From Chloroflexota bacterium (GTDB lineage: Bacteria; Chloroflexota; Chloroflexia; QHBQ01; JADMIH01), in the NCBI GenBank assembly GCA_015478675.1, contig JADMIH010000115.1, forward strand, positions 1-12,668: DNA of 12,668 nucleotides, read 5' to 3'. The translations under genes were made by a program, and so were the position numbers. Positions 1 to 6,778 of this stretch are shown one piece after another. Within the stretch, counting starts at the first letter, position 1; the number at the start of each line of letters is the position of its first letter. The notes below the pieces were generated by a model. The model saw only the letters and a program-made list of their open reading frames with translations. It had not been told where the DNA came from and searched no databases.

Positions 1-92
1 TATTTCGGCTGGTCGTCCTGGGCGGGAGAGCCGTAGCTCCACCCGCTTTGGTCGCTACTGCTGGCCGTACCGCGTTCAGGATCGGCTCGCAT
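1..92 (-). CDS. Start of an unidentified gene, cut by the left edge
   Basis: A minus-strand frame opens at an ATG (bases 92-90) and stays open for 30 codons to the window edge. It overlaps the last 17 bases of the dnaJ gene in another frame. The start is supported by a very strong ribosome binding site, GGAGG at 105-101, eight bases upstream, placed inside the dnaJ coding region. The visible peptide begins MRADPERG and is rich in Ser, Asp, Gly and Gln, with no recognisable domain and no signal peptide; it looks like a disordered N-terminus. Overlap and strong ribosome binding site suggest translation coupled to dnaJ in one operon. The last visible bases are TA, so a stop at the very edge cannot be excluded. 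I do not recognise the family. Confidence 0.5.
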   Translation of the reverse strand, partial: MRADPERGTASSSDQSGWSYGSPAQDDQPK

Positions 93-1155
93 CCGGCTCA
101 CCTCCCTTACGCTCACTATGTATACGCGCTAACTCCTCGTAGAGTTGCTTTTCGTGGTCATTGAGCCTGGCGGGCAACTGCACGTCGATCTTGGCGAAAA
201 GATCGCCCCGCTTGTCGGGTTTCTTCAGGTTGGGCATACCCTGGCCTGTCAGCTTGAAGCTGCGCCCGTTCTGCGTGGAGGCAGGTATCTTTAGAGCAAG
301 CTTTGTGCCCTTCAACGTTGGCACCTCTACCTCGCCACCCAGCACCGCCGTGTAGAGCGGAGTGGCTATTGTGGTGTAAATGTCGTCGCCTTTGCGCTCG
401 AAGTGGCTGTTCGGCAATACCGTCACCCGCAGGTAGAGATCGCCTTTTCCGCCGCCGCCTGTGCCCGCGCCGCCTTCACCCGCGATGCGTATTCTGGAGC
501 CTGTGTGTACGCCCTTCGGTATCTTCACCTCCAGGCGTCTCTTGTGCGATACTGTGCCTGCGCCGTTGCACGTTGGGCACACCCGGTTGTTCACAACGCC
601 GCTACCACCACAGGTAGGGCATGCCTCCGGTACGTCCATCTGAAGAAGGCGCTGCCCGCCCGCGAAAGCTTCTTCCAGCGTGACATCTATCGTGTGCTCG
701 TAGTCCTCACCGGTACGCGGCACGGTGCGTACGCGCCCACCGGTGTAGTAGGGGCTGCCGCCTCTACCGGCAGCCGACTGCCCGAACAACATCTCAAAGA
801 AGTCAGAAAAGTCGCCCGACTCGCCGCCGAAGCTAGACGAGGTAAAGGTAGTACCTCCACCCCCACCTGTATAACCTTGCGAATACTTTCCGAAGTCGAA
901 GCCGCCTGATGTGCCTGCACCCTGCTGGTAGCGTTCCCAATCTGAGCCGAACTCGTCGTACTTCCGCCGCTTTTCAACGTCGCTCAACACCTCGTAAGCC
1001 TCGTTTGCTTCTTTGAACCTGGCTTCGGCCTCTCTGTCATTGGGGTTAAGGTCAGGGTGGTATTTACGCGCCATCTTACGGAAGGCAGACTTGATCTCCT
1101 TCTCACTGGCCTTGCGTTCCACGCCTAGTGTTTTGTAATAATCTTTATATTGCAT
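76..1155 (-). CDS. dnaJ: DnaJ-family co-chaperone with a half-size zinc centre
   Basis: Hsp40 co-chaperone expected to stimulate DnaK ATPase activity and deliver unfolded clients in the cytoplasm. Residues 5-69 form a J domain with the HPD motif at 33-35. Residues 79-147 are a Gly/Phe/Ser-rich linker. From about 150 the client-binding C-terminal domains follow (TGEDYEHTIDVTLEEAF at 148-164), ending near 340 with a short polar tail. Only two CxxCxGxG zinc motifs are present (C179/C182 and C193/C196), where canonical DnaJ has four, so it can build one zinc site rather than two. It is intermediate between DnaJ and the zinc-free CbpA type. Length 359 aa is slightly short for DnaJ (about 370-380). 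The ATG has an AGAGG ribosome binding site nine bases upstream and a consensus promoter. No dnaK or grpE lies in the window, so this may be a secondary dnaJ copy. Confidence 0.93.
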   Translation of the reverse strand: MQYKDYYKTLGVERKASEKEIKSAFRKMARKYHPDLNPNDREAEARFKEANEAYEVLSDVEKRRKYDEFGSDWERYQQGAGTSGGFDFGKYSQGYTGGGGGTTFTSSSFGGESGDFSDFFEMLFGQSAAGRGGSPYYTGGRVRTVPRTGEDYEHTIDVTLEEAFAGGQRLLQMDVPEACPTCGGSGVVNNRVCPTCNGAGTVSHKRRLEVKIPKGVHTGSRIRIAGEGGAGTGGGGKGDLYLRVTVLPNSHFERKGDDIYTTIATPLYTAVLGGEVEVPTLKGTKLALKIPASTQNGRSFKLTGQGMPNLKKPDKRGDLFAKIDVQLPARLNDHEKQLYEELARIHSERKGGEPDASRS

Positions 1156-1186
1156 ATTTCAGATCCTCTTGTATGAGTACAGTTCT

Positions 1187-1215
1187 ATTATAAGGGTTGA
1201 GTGTAACCTTGTCAA
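1187..1215 (-). promoter_or_regulatory. Consensus sigma70-type promoter of dnaJ
   Basis: On the minus strand, TTGACA (1215-1210) is followed by exactly 17 bases and TATAAT (1192-1187), a full match to the housekeeping consensus. Transcription would start near 1180, giving a leader of about 25 bases before the ATG at 1155 that contains the AGAGG ribosome binding site. The -35 box lies inside a perfect palindrome. Confidence 0.85.
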
Positions 1216-1219
1216 GGTT
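1205..1219. promoter_or_regulatory. Palindromic candidate operator over the dnaJ -35 box
   Basis: AACCTTGTCAAGGTT is a perfect 7+1+7 palindrome covering the dnaJ -35 hexamer. A repressor bound here would block RNA polymerase. It is neither the CIRCE element (TTAGCACTC-N9-GAGTGCTAA) nor the HAIR element (CTTGAGT-N7-ACTCAAG), so the regulator is unknown. The operator role is inferred from position and symmetry. Confidence 0.45.
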
Positions 1220-1263
1220 AGCCTCGTATGATGGTGGGCGCAGTTGCCTCGGCTGCGTTTTGC

Positions 1264-1292
1264 TTGACGCTGCTCGCTTATCTATTTATAAT
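1264..1292 (+). promoter_or_regulatory. Promoter upstream of the GT4 gene
   Basis: TTGACG (1264-1269), a 17-base spacer and TATAAT (1287-1292) match the housekeeping consensus at 11 of 12 positions. The predicted start near 1299 leaves an untranslated leader of about 115 bases before the TTG at 1414. No riboswitch or RNA gene was recognised in that leader; it holds only a small CGCG-GTTT-CGCG hairpin. Confidence 0.7.
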
Positions 1293-1413
1293 GCTCCCAG
1301 GCTTTGTGCTCTTCTCGCCCTCGCGGTTTCGCGCTCCGCCCGCTTGTTCAATCCCTGTATTGCCTCGCCTGCGCCATGTGTCTGCCCCGTTGTGAGTAAG
1401 GATATATTCTCTG

Positions 1414-2655
1414 TTGAAGATAGCCATTTTGCATTACGCCTGCCAGCCTGTCGTCGGCGGAGTTGAAAGTATAATCTCTACCCACGCCCGACTCCTTGAA
1501 CGTGAGGGCCACCAGCCTTACATCCTGGCTGGGCGCGGCGACCCGCAGAGCGTAGGGCTGCAAGGGCAGATCATCCCTGAGCTTGACTCGCGTGACCCTG
1601 AGATACTCAAGGTCCAAAAGGCGCTGCTAGGAGGAGAAAGCTGGGCCCCTGCCGCCTTCGACTACTGGGTAGAGCGTATCTCCGGTTTGCTGGCTGCTGC
1701 TCTTGAAGGGGCAGATGTGTGCATCGTGCATAACGCCTTCACTCTGCACAAGAACTTACCGTTGACGTTGGCGCTGGCTAAGCTGGCGGGGGAGGAGCGC
1801 GGCGAGCGGAGATGGATAGCCTGGTGCCATGATCTGGCCTGGAATAACCCTCTCTACAAAGATGATTTGCTCCCACTCTGGCCCTGGACCGCGCTCAAGA
1901 CCCGGCTCCCCAATGTGGTCTACGTCGCCATCTCCGAGCAGAGGCGCGCTGAGATGGCTGAGCTTTTTGATGTGCCTCTGAGAGATATATGCCTTGTGCC
2001 TAATGGCATTGACCCCTCAGCCTTTATCCCCTCCTCCCCGCGGATGTCTGACTTGCGCGCACAATTACGCTGGGACGAGCGCCACTGGGTTTTCCTCGCC
2101 CCCGTTCGTATCACTCGCCGCAAAAACCTGGAGCTGGCTATTGAGATAACCGGCGCGATAAAGGCTCATGGGCATAGCCCGTTGCTGGTGATTACCGGCC
2201 CCCCGGGCCCGCACAATGTCCGTTCCGGCGAATACCTGGACGAGCTAATGCAGCGACGCGCCGCACTCAACTTGGAAGGCGAAGTTGCGTTTCTGGCACT
2301 GGAAGGCGACACGGGCAGCACTATGGAAGTGAGCGACGCCCTGATGACCGAGCTTTACTGGTGGGCTGACGGACTTATCCTTCCGAGCGTGCAGGAAGGC
2401 TTCGGCCTGCCCCTCCTTGAGGCGGGGCTTGCGCGCCTGCCGATCTTTTGCAGCAATATCGCAGTGCTACGTGAGGTGGGGGGTGAAAATGCAACCTATT
2501 TTGCACCCGGCGATGACCCCTCTAGAATCGCCGAAACTATCCTCAATGTGTTAGAAACGCCGGGTGTAGCCTCTATGCGCCGGAAGGTCTTTGCCAGCTA
2601 CACATGGGAAGGAATCTTCCATTCGCGTATGATGCCGTTGTTGAATGGGAATTAG
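1414..2655 (+). CDS. GT4-family (GT-B fold) glycosyltransferase
   Basis: Retaining glycosyltransferase predicted to move a sugar from a nucleotide-sugar donor to an unidentified acceptor in the cytoplasm. The N-terminal Rossmann half opens with MKIAILHY and the glycine loop PVVGGVE (12-18). The donor half carries VPNGID (195-200), the RITRRKNLELAI motif (232-243) that contacts donor phosphates, and the GT4 EX7E signature with Glu328 and Glu336 in a QEGFGLPLLE context. At 413 aa it is of normal length, with no signal peptide or membrane segment. The start is TTG: an in-frame stop at 1393-1395 excludes longer forms, and AAGGA lies 11 bases upstream. The next gene, another glycosyltransferase on the same strand 85 bases away, suggests a shared role, perhaps in glucoside or polysaccharide synthesis. 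Donor and acceptor cannot be named from sequence. Confidence 0.88.
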   Translation: MKIAILHYACQPVVGGVESIISTHARLLEREGHQPYILAGRGDPQSVGLQGQIIPELDSRDPEILKVQKALLGGESWAPAAFDYWVERISGLLAAALEGADVCIVHNAFTLHKNLPLTLALAKLAGEERGERRWIAWCHDLAWNNPLYKDDLLPLWPWTALKTRLPNVVYVAISEQRRAEMAELFDVPLRDICLVPNGIDPSAFIPSSPRMSDLRAQLRWDERHWVFLAPVRITRRKNLELAIEITGAIKAHGHSPLLVITGPPGPHNVRSGEYLDELMQRRAALNLEGEVAFLALEGDTGSTMEVSDALMTELYWWADGLILPSVQEGFGLPLLEAGLARLPIFCSNIAVLREVGGENATYFAPGDDPSRIAETILNVLETPGVASMRRKVFASYTWEGIFHSRMMPLLNGN

Positions 2656-2740
2656 GGGCGGGCGATTATCAATTGCGCTCTGCCGGTAAACCGGTGGGAA
2701 GCATACAGACTACTCATCATTAGCCTATGAGCAAACTACG

Positions 2741-4762
2741 ATGAACGATCAAACAACTGTTGTTGCCAATGCGCCTGCTACGGGGGGGCGCACAATAATT
2801 ATCCTTGTGAACTGTCTGACGCCGAGTGGTGCTGCGGTCTTTGGGCCGGGATCGGAAGGGCTTTTCTTGCTGAGATTGGCTAGCCTGCTCGCCAGCGGCT
2901 CCGGCGGTAGGGTGCTGATTTGCAGCATTGTGCCTGTACCGGAGGGCGAGTCGGTGAGCGCACACTCCATCACCGCGCAAGCGTTGCGCCGCGATCTGGA
3001 GGCATGGGCGCTCACCGCGCTCTCTTCATCAATAGCTGTTGCGGACACCGAGGCACTTCTATCTGAGGGAGTAACCCCCCACGCGCACGGCCTTATCGCC
3101 CCTGTGGTGAGAGTAGCCCCTGAGAAAGACATGGCAGGTGAGGTACGCCGTTTCCTTGAGGGAGAAGCTAACCCTATGGTGTTGCTTCCTCTGCGGCGTT
3201 TGCAAGGAGAATGCGGCTGGCTGCGTAACGCGTTACGCAGCCCTCTCCCCTGTGACCTTGCATGGGCGCGCAGGCCTTTGCCTGGCTACGCAGGCGGCTC
3301 GCCTACTGCTCCCTTTGGCACAGGCATGAGGGTGCTGCTCCCTGTGCGTGGTGGACCCCAGGCAAGGATGGCCCTGGACCTTTCGCAGGCCCTTGTTGAT
3401 GTGCTGCGCGCCCAGGTTACGGTGCTCCACGTACTGCAAGATATGCCTGAGAAGATGCGCGCCAGCGAGGAAGCTCCTTTCACTGAGCTGGTGCAGCAGA
3501 TGGAAGCTACCCGCTCTGGCTTTGTTATGCCGAGGCGTACCTTTGCCTCCGGGGATAACCCTGTCACTAGCATCAGCGACAGCACAGCTAAGTACGACCT
3601 CGTTATCATGGGCGCGGGAGGGCAGGCGGCCACAGATGTGGGCAAGTTCACAGAGGCGGTAGCGCGTGAGACAGATGCGGCTCTCCTGGCACTCAAAACG
3701 CGTGTGCCCGTCGGCCCTGCTATTCGCGCAGCGCGTAAGCGCGCTCGCCTTCATGCCCTCGATCCACAGGCTCTCTCTATGCTCGTTGATAAGTGGTTTG
3801 CCGAGAACACCTTCCACGCGGATGAATTCTCTGACCTCTCGCGGCTGGTAGATATAAAGAGGCAGCGCGGCGTCACTATCTCGGTGGGTCTGCCTGCCCT
3901 CAACGAAGAAGCTACCATCGCGGGGGTTATAACTGTTCTCAAGCAATCGCTGATGAAAGATGTGCCTCTAGTTGATGAGCTTGTGTTGATCGACTCCGAT
4001 TCCAGCGATAAGACACGAGAGATTGCCGCCGATCTGGGGGTGCCTGTCTACATCCACCAGCAGCTACTGCCAGAGGCGGGAGAGCCGTTGCGGGGAAAAG
4101 GTGAGGCGCTCTGGAAATCGCTTCACGTCCTAAAGGGGGACATAATAGCCTGGGTGGATACTGATGTAGCCAATATGCAGCCGCAGTTCGTGTATGGCCT
4201 GGTGGGGCCGCTCCTGCGCGAGCCGCGCATCGGCTATGTGAAGGGCTATTATCACAGGCCGATCACTACCGAGGCGGGGCTACAACATGAAGGTGGTGGG
4301 CGCGTCACGGAGCTAACTGTGCGCCCACTCCTCAACCTTTTCTTCCCTCTGCTCTCGGGGCTGGTGCAGCCGCTGGCGGGTGAATATGCCGGGCGGCGCG
4401 AGGTGCTTGAGCAGCTGCCATTTTTCTCTGGCTACGGCGTCGAAACCGGTATGTTGATAGATTTGTTGGAGCGTTACGGCCTCTACGCTATAGGCCAGGT
4501 GAACCTCGACCAGCGTATACATCGCAATCGTTCGCTCTCTGATCTCTCCCTGACTGCTTTCGCTATCGTGCAGGTGATCTTATCTCGGCTTGAGGAGCGT
4601 GCTCGCATCACCTTGCTGGAAGAGGTTAACCGCAGCATGAAATTGATTTGCTTTGAAGGCGACCGTCTATCGCTGGAAGTAAACTACGTCCGCGACGGTG
4701 AGCGCCCACCGATCATAACTCTTCCTGCGTATCTGGGTGCTCGTGGCGTTCAGGAGTTGTAA
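2741..4762 (+). CDS. gpgS: USP-like domains fused to glucosyl-3-phosphoglycerate synthase
   Basis: The C-terminal half (about 375-625) matches GT81 GpgS, which transfers glucose from an NDP-glucose to 3-phosphoglycerate, the first step to glucosylglycerate and methylglucose lipopolysaccharide. Visible motifs are LPALNEE (384-390), IDSDSSDKT (417-425), GKGEALWKSL (452-461), the metal-binding DTD (473-475), GGGRVTEL (518-525), QPLAGEYA (543-550), GYGVETG (564-570) and HRNR (594-597). They line up closely with the mycobacterial enzyme as I recall it. Before it lie two universal-stress-protein-like segments (about 17-155 and 196-320); the second ends YDLVIMGAGG but lacks the later glycine of the ATP motif. 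Mycobacterial GpgS is about 320 aa, so this 673-aa protein is a fusion. No phosphatase partner (gpgP) is in the window. The ribosome binding site is weak; an in-frame stop at 2687-2689 and the absence of other starts support the ATG. Substrate could instead be a mannosyl donor, as in related MpgS enzymes. Confidence 0.85.
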   Translation: MNDQTTVVANAPATGGRTIIILVNCLTPSGAAVFGPGSEGLFLLRLASLLASGSGGRVLICSIVPVPEGESVSAHSITAQALRRDLEAWALTALSSSIAVADTEALLSEGVTPHAHGLIAPVVRVAPEKDMAGEVRRFLEGEANPMVLLPLRRLQGECGWLRNALRSPLPCDLAWARRPLPGYAGGSPTAPFGTGMRVLLPVRGGPQARMALDLSQALVDVLRAQVTVLHVLQDMPEKMRASEEAPFTELVQQMEATRSGFVMPRRTFASGDNPVTSISDSTAKYDLVIMGAGGQAATDVGKFTEAVARETDAALLALKTRVPVGPAIRAARKRARLHALDPQALSMLVDKWFAENTFHADEFSDLSRLVDIKRQRGVTISVGLPALNEEATIAGVITVLKQSLMKDVPLVDELVLIDSDSSDKTREIAADLGVPVYIHQQLLPEAGEPLRGKGEALWKSLHVLKGDIIAWVDTDVANMQPQFVYGLVGPLLREPRIGYVKGYYHRPITTEAGLQHEGGGRVTELTVRPLLNLFFPLLSGLVQPLAGEYAGRREVLEQLPFFSGYGVETGMLIDLLERYGLYAIGQVNLDQRIHRNRSLSDLSLTAFAIVQVILSRLEERARITLLEEVNRSMKLICFEGDRLSLEVNYVRDGERPPIITLPAYLGARGVQEL

Positions 4763-4789
4763 GCTCGCCATATCAAAACGACATATCGC

Positions 4790-4818
4790 TTGCATAACCA
4801 TTTTACTTGACATATAAT
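4790..4818 (+). promoter_or_regulatory. Promoter of the recombinase-thioesterase pair
   Basis: TATAAT (4813-4818) is preceded, 17 bases upstream, by TTGCAT (4790-4795); a separate TTGACA (4807-4812) abuts the -10 and is too close to act as -35 for it. Predicted start is near 4825, leaving a leader of about 35 bases with GGAG (4848-4851) eight bases before the ATG. GACATAT occurs twice (4780-4786 and 4809-4815), bracketing the -35. Confidence 0.6.
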
Positions 4819-4859
4819 CGGGGCAAGAGGACCGTTTGTAGCCAGATGGAGCGTGAGAG

Positions 4860-5861
4860 ATGAGCACTACGAGACGAAATAGCAGGCAGTCTGTGGGTAT
4901 TGAGCCGCAAGAGGAAGAGAACCAGGGGCACCGTGAGCGGCTTATTCAAGCGCAGCTTTTCACCCTCAGCACAAGAGGAGAACTGACCCAGCCGATGGCG
5001 GATATACCCGCCCTTCATAACACTTGCAGCCTCGACGTAGCTCGCTGGTGGTTCAGACGACATCTTGAGCAACAAAAGCGCCCGATTAACACGATTGATT
5101 CATATATGTACGACCTGGCGCTCTTCCAGGAGTCTATCGGCAATAAGACCCTCGACCGGATAAACACCACCGATATCGCTAACTTCCTGGGGCAGGCTAA
5201 CAACAAGTCTACTCGCAAGCGGCGTCTGACTTCGCTACAGGGGATGTACCGTTACCTGGTGGATAAAGAGAAGGTGCTGCCCAAAAACCCCGCCGACAGC
5301 TTCTTTCCTGACTACATCCCACTCAAAACGCCTCATACCCTCTTTCCTCAAGAGCAAGATGCCATCCTCGATGCCGCCCATGAGGAGAACTTACGCACCT
5401 ATTTGATAACCTATTTGCTCCTCAAGCTCGGCCTCACGCGCACAGAGCTACTGGCTCTCAAAGTCGATCATGTTGACATAAGCGACCAGGCTAACCCTGT
5501 TGTATATGTCTATTACGATGAAATCAGGTGGCAGCCAAAAGAGCGCAAGCTGGGTGCGGGCCCGGAGTTTACAGAGGCTTTTGAGGAGTACGTGGCGGAT
5601 TACAAACCTGTAGCGCGTATGTTCAACCTGCTGCCGCAGTCAATCAACAAGATTGTGGATCGTGTAGCTGAGGCTGCGGGGATAAACAAGACCGTTACGC
5701 CGCAGTCGCTACGCGATACCTTCGCGGTAGAGCAAGCTAAGGCCGGGGCTGACGAGAAAAAGCTGTTGCAGATACTTGGCCTTGCCCCCGACAGCCGCAA
5801 CCGCAAAAGCGTAGAGCGGTATATCAAACTGGCCGCGCCGCCCATCGCGGGAGTGGTGTAG
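4860..5861 (+). CDS. Tyrosine-recombinase-fold protein with degenerate active site
   Basis: Residues 57-139 resemble the SAM-like core-binding domain of phage and Xer integrases and 155-325 the catalytic domain. The first catalytic Arg is R194 (GLTRTELLAL), a lysine-bearing hairpin spans QPKERK (225-230), the second Arg is R285 and the nucleophile is Y321 (VERYIKL). The HxxR histidine is replaced by Gln282 (TPQSLRDTFA), and the later His/Trp is Leu308 (LGL instead of LGH). The first 55 residues are a charged, probably disordered extension. Length (333 aa) is near that of Xer proteins (about 300). It may retain weak activity through R/K/R/Y, or act only as a DNA-binding protein; I infer the latter is possible. 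No attachment-site repeats or phage genes flank it. It has its own promoter and a GGAG ribosome binding site and abuts the following gene. Confidence 0.8.
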   Translation: MSTTRRNSRQSVGIEPQEEENQGHRERLIQAQLFTLSTRGELTQPMADIPALHNTCSLDVARWWFRRHLEQQKRPINTIDSYMYDLALFQESIGNKTLDRINTTDIANFLGQANNKSTRKRRLTSLQGMYRYLVDKEKVLPKNPADSFFPDYIPLKTPHTLFPQEQDAILDAAHEENLRTYLITYLLLKLGLTRTELLALKVDHVDISDQANPVVYVYYDEIRWQPKERKLGAGPEFTEAFEEYVADYKPVARMFNLLPQSINKIVDRVAEAAGINKTVTPQSLRDTFAVEQAKAGADEKKLLQILGLAPDSRNRKSVERYIKLAAPPIAGVV

Positions 5862-6320
5862 GTGAGCAATGATCCCGTAGCAGTGGGCGGGCCTGTGGTG
5901 ACGCACACCTTCAGGGTGAGATATGTTGAGACCGATGCTATGGGCATAGTACATCATAGCAGCTATGTGCCCTGGATGGAGATGGGGCGCACCGAGTTTA
6001 TGCGACATTTTGGTTTTACATACCGACAGCTTGAGGAGATGGGCGTGGTGATGCCCGTGCTGGAGATATGGGTCCGCTACATGCAGCCTACCTTTTACGA
6101 TGATGAGCTACAGATTTCCACCTGGCTGGAAGAGCTTACTCGCACCAGGATAAAGCTCGCCTACAAGATAGCGCGCCTATCAGACGACAAGACGGTGACC
6201 GAAGCGTGGTCGCTGCACACCTTCGCGGGCCGAGATGGCCGCCCCCTGAGGATAACCCACCACCCCGAAGCGTGGGCAAAGCTACAGTTGATGAACACGC
6301 CTGAAACCGCCGAAGAGTAA
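5862..6320 (+). CDS. YbgC/4HBT-type acyl-CoA thioesterase
   Basis: Hotdog-fold hydrolase predicted to cleave acyl-CoA thioesters in the cytoplasm. The N-terminal signature YVETDAMGIVHHSSYVPWME (21-40) contains the family's catalytic aspartate (D25) and the following G-V-H-H-Y pattern. The central helix (MGRTEFMRHFG) and the strands through about 130 fit the 4-hydroxybenzoyl-CoA thioesterase family, and 152 aa is a typical length. The GTG start follows the recombinase stop directly, with GGGAG (5849-5853) eight bases upstream inside that gene, so the two are almost certainly co-transcribed and translationally coupled. The substrate is unknown; YbgC relatives act on short acyl-CoA or on acyl chains linked to phospholipid metabolism. 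No link between a thioesterase and a recombinase fold is evident. Confidence 0.9.
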   Translation: MSNDPVAVGGPVVTHTFRVRYVETDAMGIVHHSSYVPWMEMGRTEFMRHFGFTYRQLEEMGVVMPVLEIWVRYMQPTFYDDELQISTWLEELTRTRIKLAYKIARLSDDKTVTEAWSLHTFAGRDGRPLRITHHPEAWAKLQLMNTPETAEE

Positions 6321-6341
6321 TATTTGTTGCTAGGCGTAACG

Positions 6342-6358
6342 GGGTAGGTGGTCTACCC
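6342..6358. terminator. Hairpin between convergent genes, weak terminator candidate
   Basis: GGGTAG (6342-6347) and CTACCC (6353-6358) form a perfect six-base-pair stem with a five-base loop, between the thioesterase stop (6320) and the end of the opposing gene (6353). There is no run of T on either side, so if it terminates transcription it does so weakly or with help. Confidence 0.3.
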
Positions 6359-6778
6359 TTCCGCAAGGGCCGGATGGAGAGCCTTTAGTGCTCCTACTGC
6401 GTTGTCCGCAAGGCGGCGGTTTGCGCCCAAGCCGGCAATAGCTAAGCCCATCATTGGTCTGCTCAATATCTGCACCCGCGTTGCAGTCTCTGTCACGGGT
6501 TCCACGCGCAGGTTGATCTCCATAGGCCACGCCCATCGCGTAGGATGTGTATAGCCTACTAGGATGCCCTTATTGCGGTCGAAAGCCACCGATTTATCAA
6601 TGCATGTTGCTTGCACCATGCTTGTACATTCATCGAAAACATTGTCATATGGCGCTTGCAAGTCTACATAGCGCCATGCGAAAGTGCCGGTCGCGTCTTG
6701 CAAGTGCGTTAGAGGCTTGTGTTGTGACATCTGCCAGGCCTGTAGCCATGACAGACCGATTCCTAGTATCAGTCCCAT
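6353..6778 (-). CDS. Hypothetical protein, probable C-terminal part of a membrane protein
   Basis: 141 residues. It opens with a hydrophobic stretch (MGLILGIGLSWLQAW) that reads as the second half of a membrane helix. A soluble domain follows, with a pattern of PYDNVFDECTSMVQ, then RNKGILVGY, then INLRVEPVTETATRVQILSR, then an end helix with NRRLADNAVGALKAL. This alternation resembles small alpha/beta domains of the DUF1499 kind, but I cannot assign it. There is no ribosome binding site before the ATG; the ten-base overlap with the upstream small ORF suggests coupled translation, or that both are one gene split by a frameshift. It is last in the minus-strand run and converges on the thioesterase gene. 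The coding signal (clean amphipathic pattern, no better overlapping frame) is moderate. Confidence 0.6.
   Translation of the reverse strand: MGLILGIGLSWLQAWQMSQHKPLTHLQDATGTFAWRYVDLQAPYDNVFDECTSMVQATCIDKSVAFDRNKGILVGYTHPTRWAWPMEINLRVEPVTETATRVQILSRPMMGLAIAGLGANRRLADNAVGALKALHPALAEG

Noticed and set aside
403..909. Plus-strand 168-residue frame opposite dnaJ
   Set aside because: Shadow of dnaJ; no domain, no ribosome binding site, and the minus strand encodes a clear J-domain protein.
1205..1219. CIRCE or HAIR heat-shock element
   Set aside because: Arms and spacing do not match either consensus.
1340..1365. T-loop-like GTTCAATCC suggesting a tRNA
   Set aside because: No matching T-stem, acceptor or anticodon arm could be built around it.
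1291..1395. 34-codon ORF upstream of and in frame with the GT4 gene
   Set aside because: Its ATG overlaps the -10 box, so the promoter transcript would not contain it; no ribosome binding site.
2682..2695. CCGG-TAAA-CCGG hairpin between GT4 and gpgS genes
   Set aside because: Only four pairs and no T run; no basis to call a terminator.
2727..2744. Five-codon frame (ATG 2727) overlapping the gpgS start
   Set aside because: Too short, no ribosome binding site; could be a coupling leader but nothing supports it.
4860..5861. Prophage or integrative element marked by an integrase
   Set aside because: No attachment repeats, tRNA or phage genes nearby, and the active site is degenerate.
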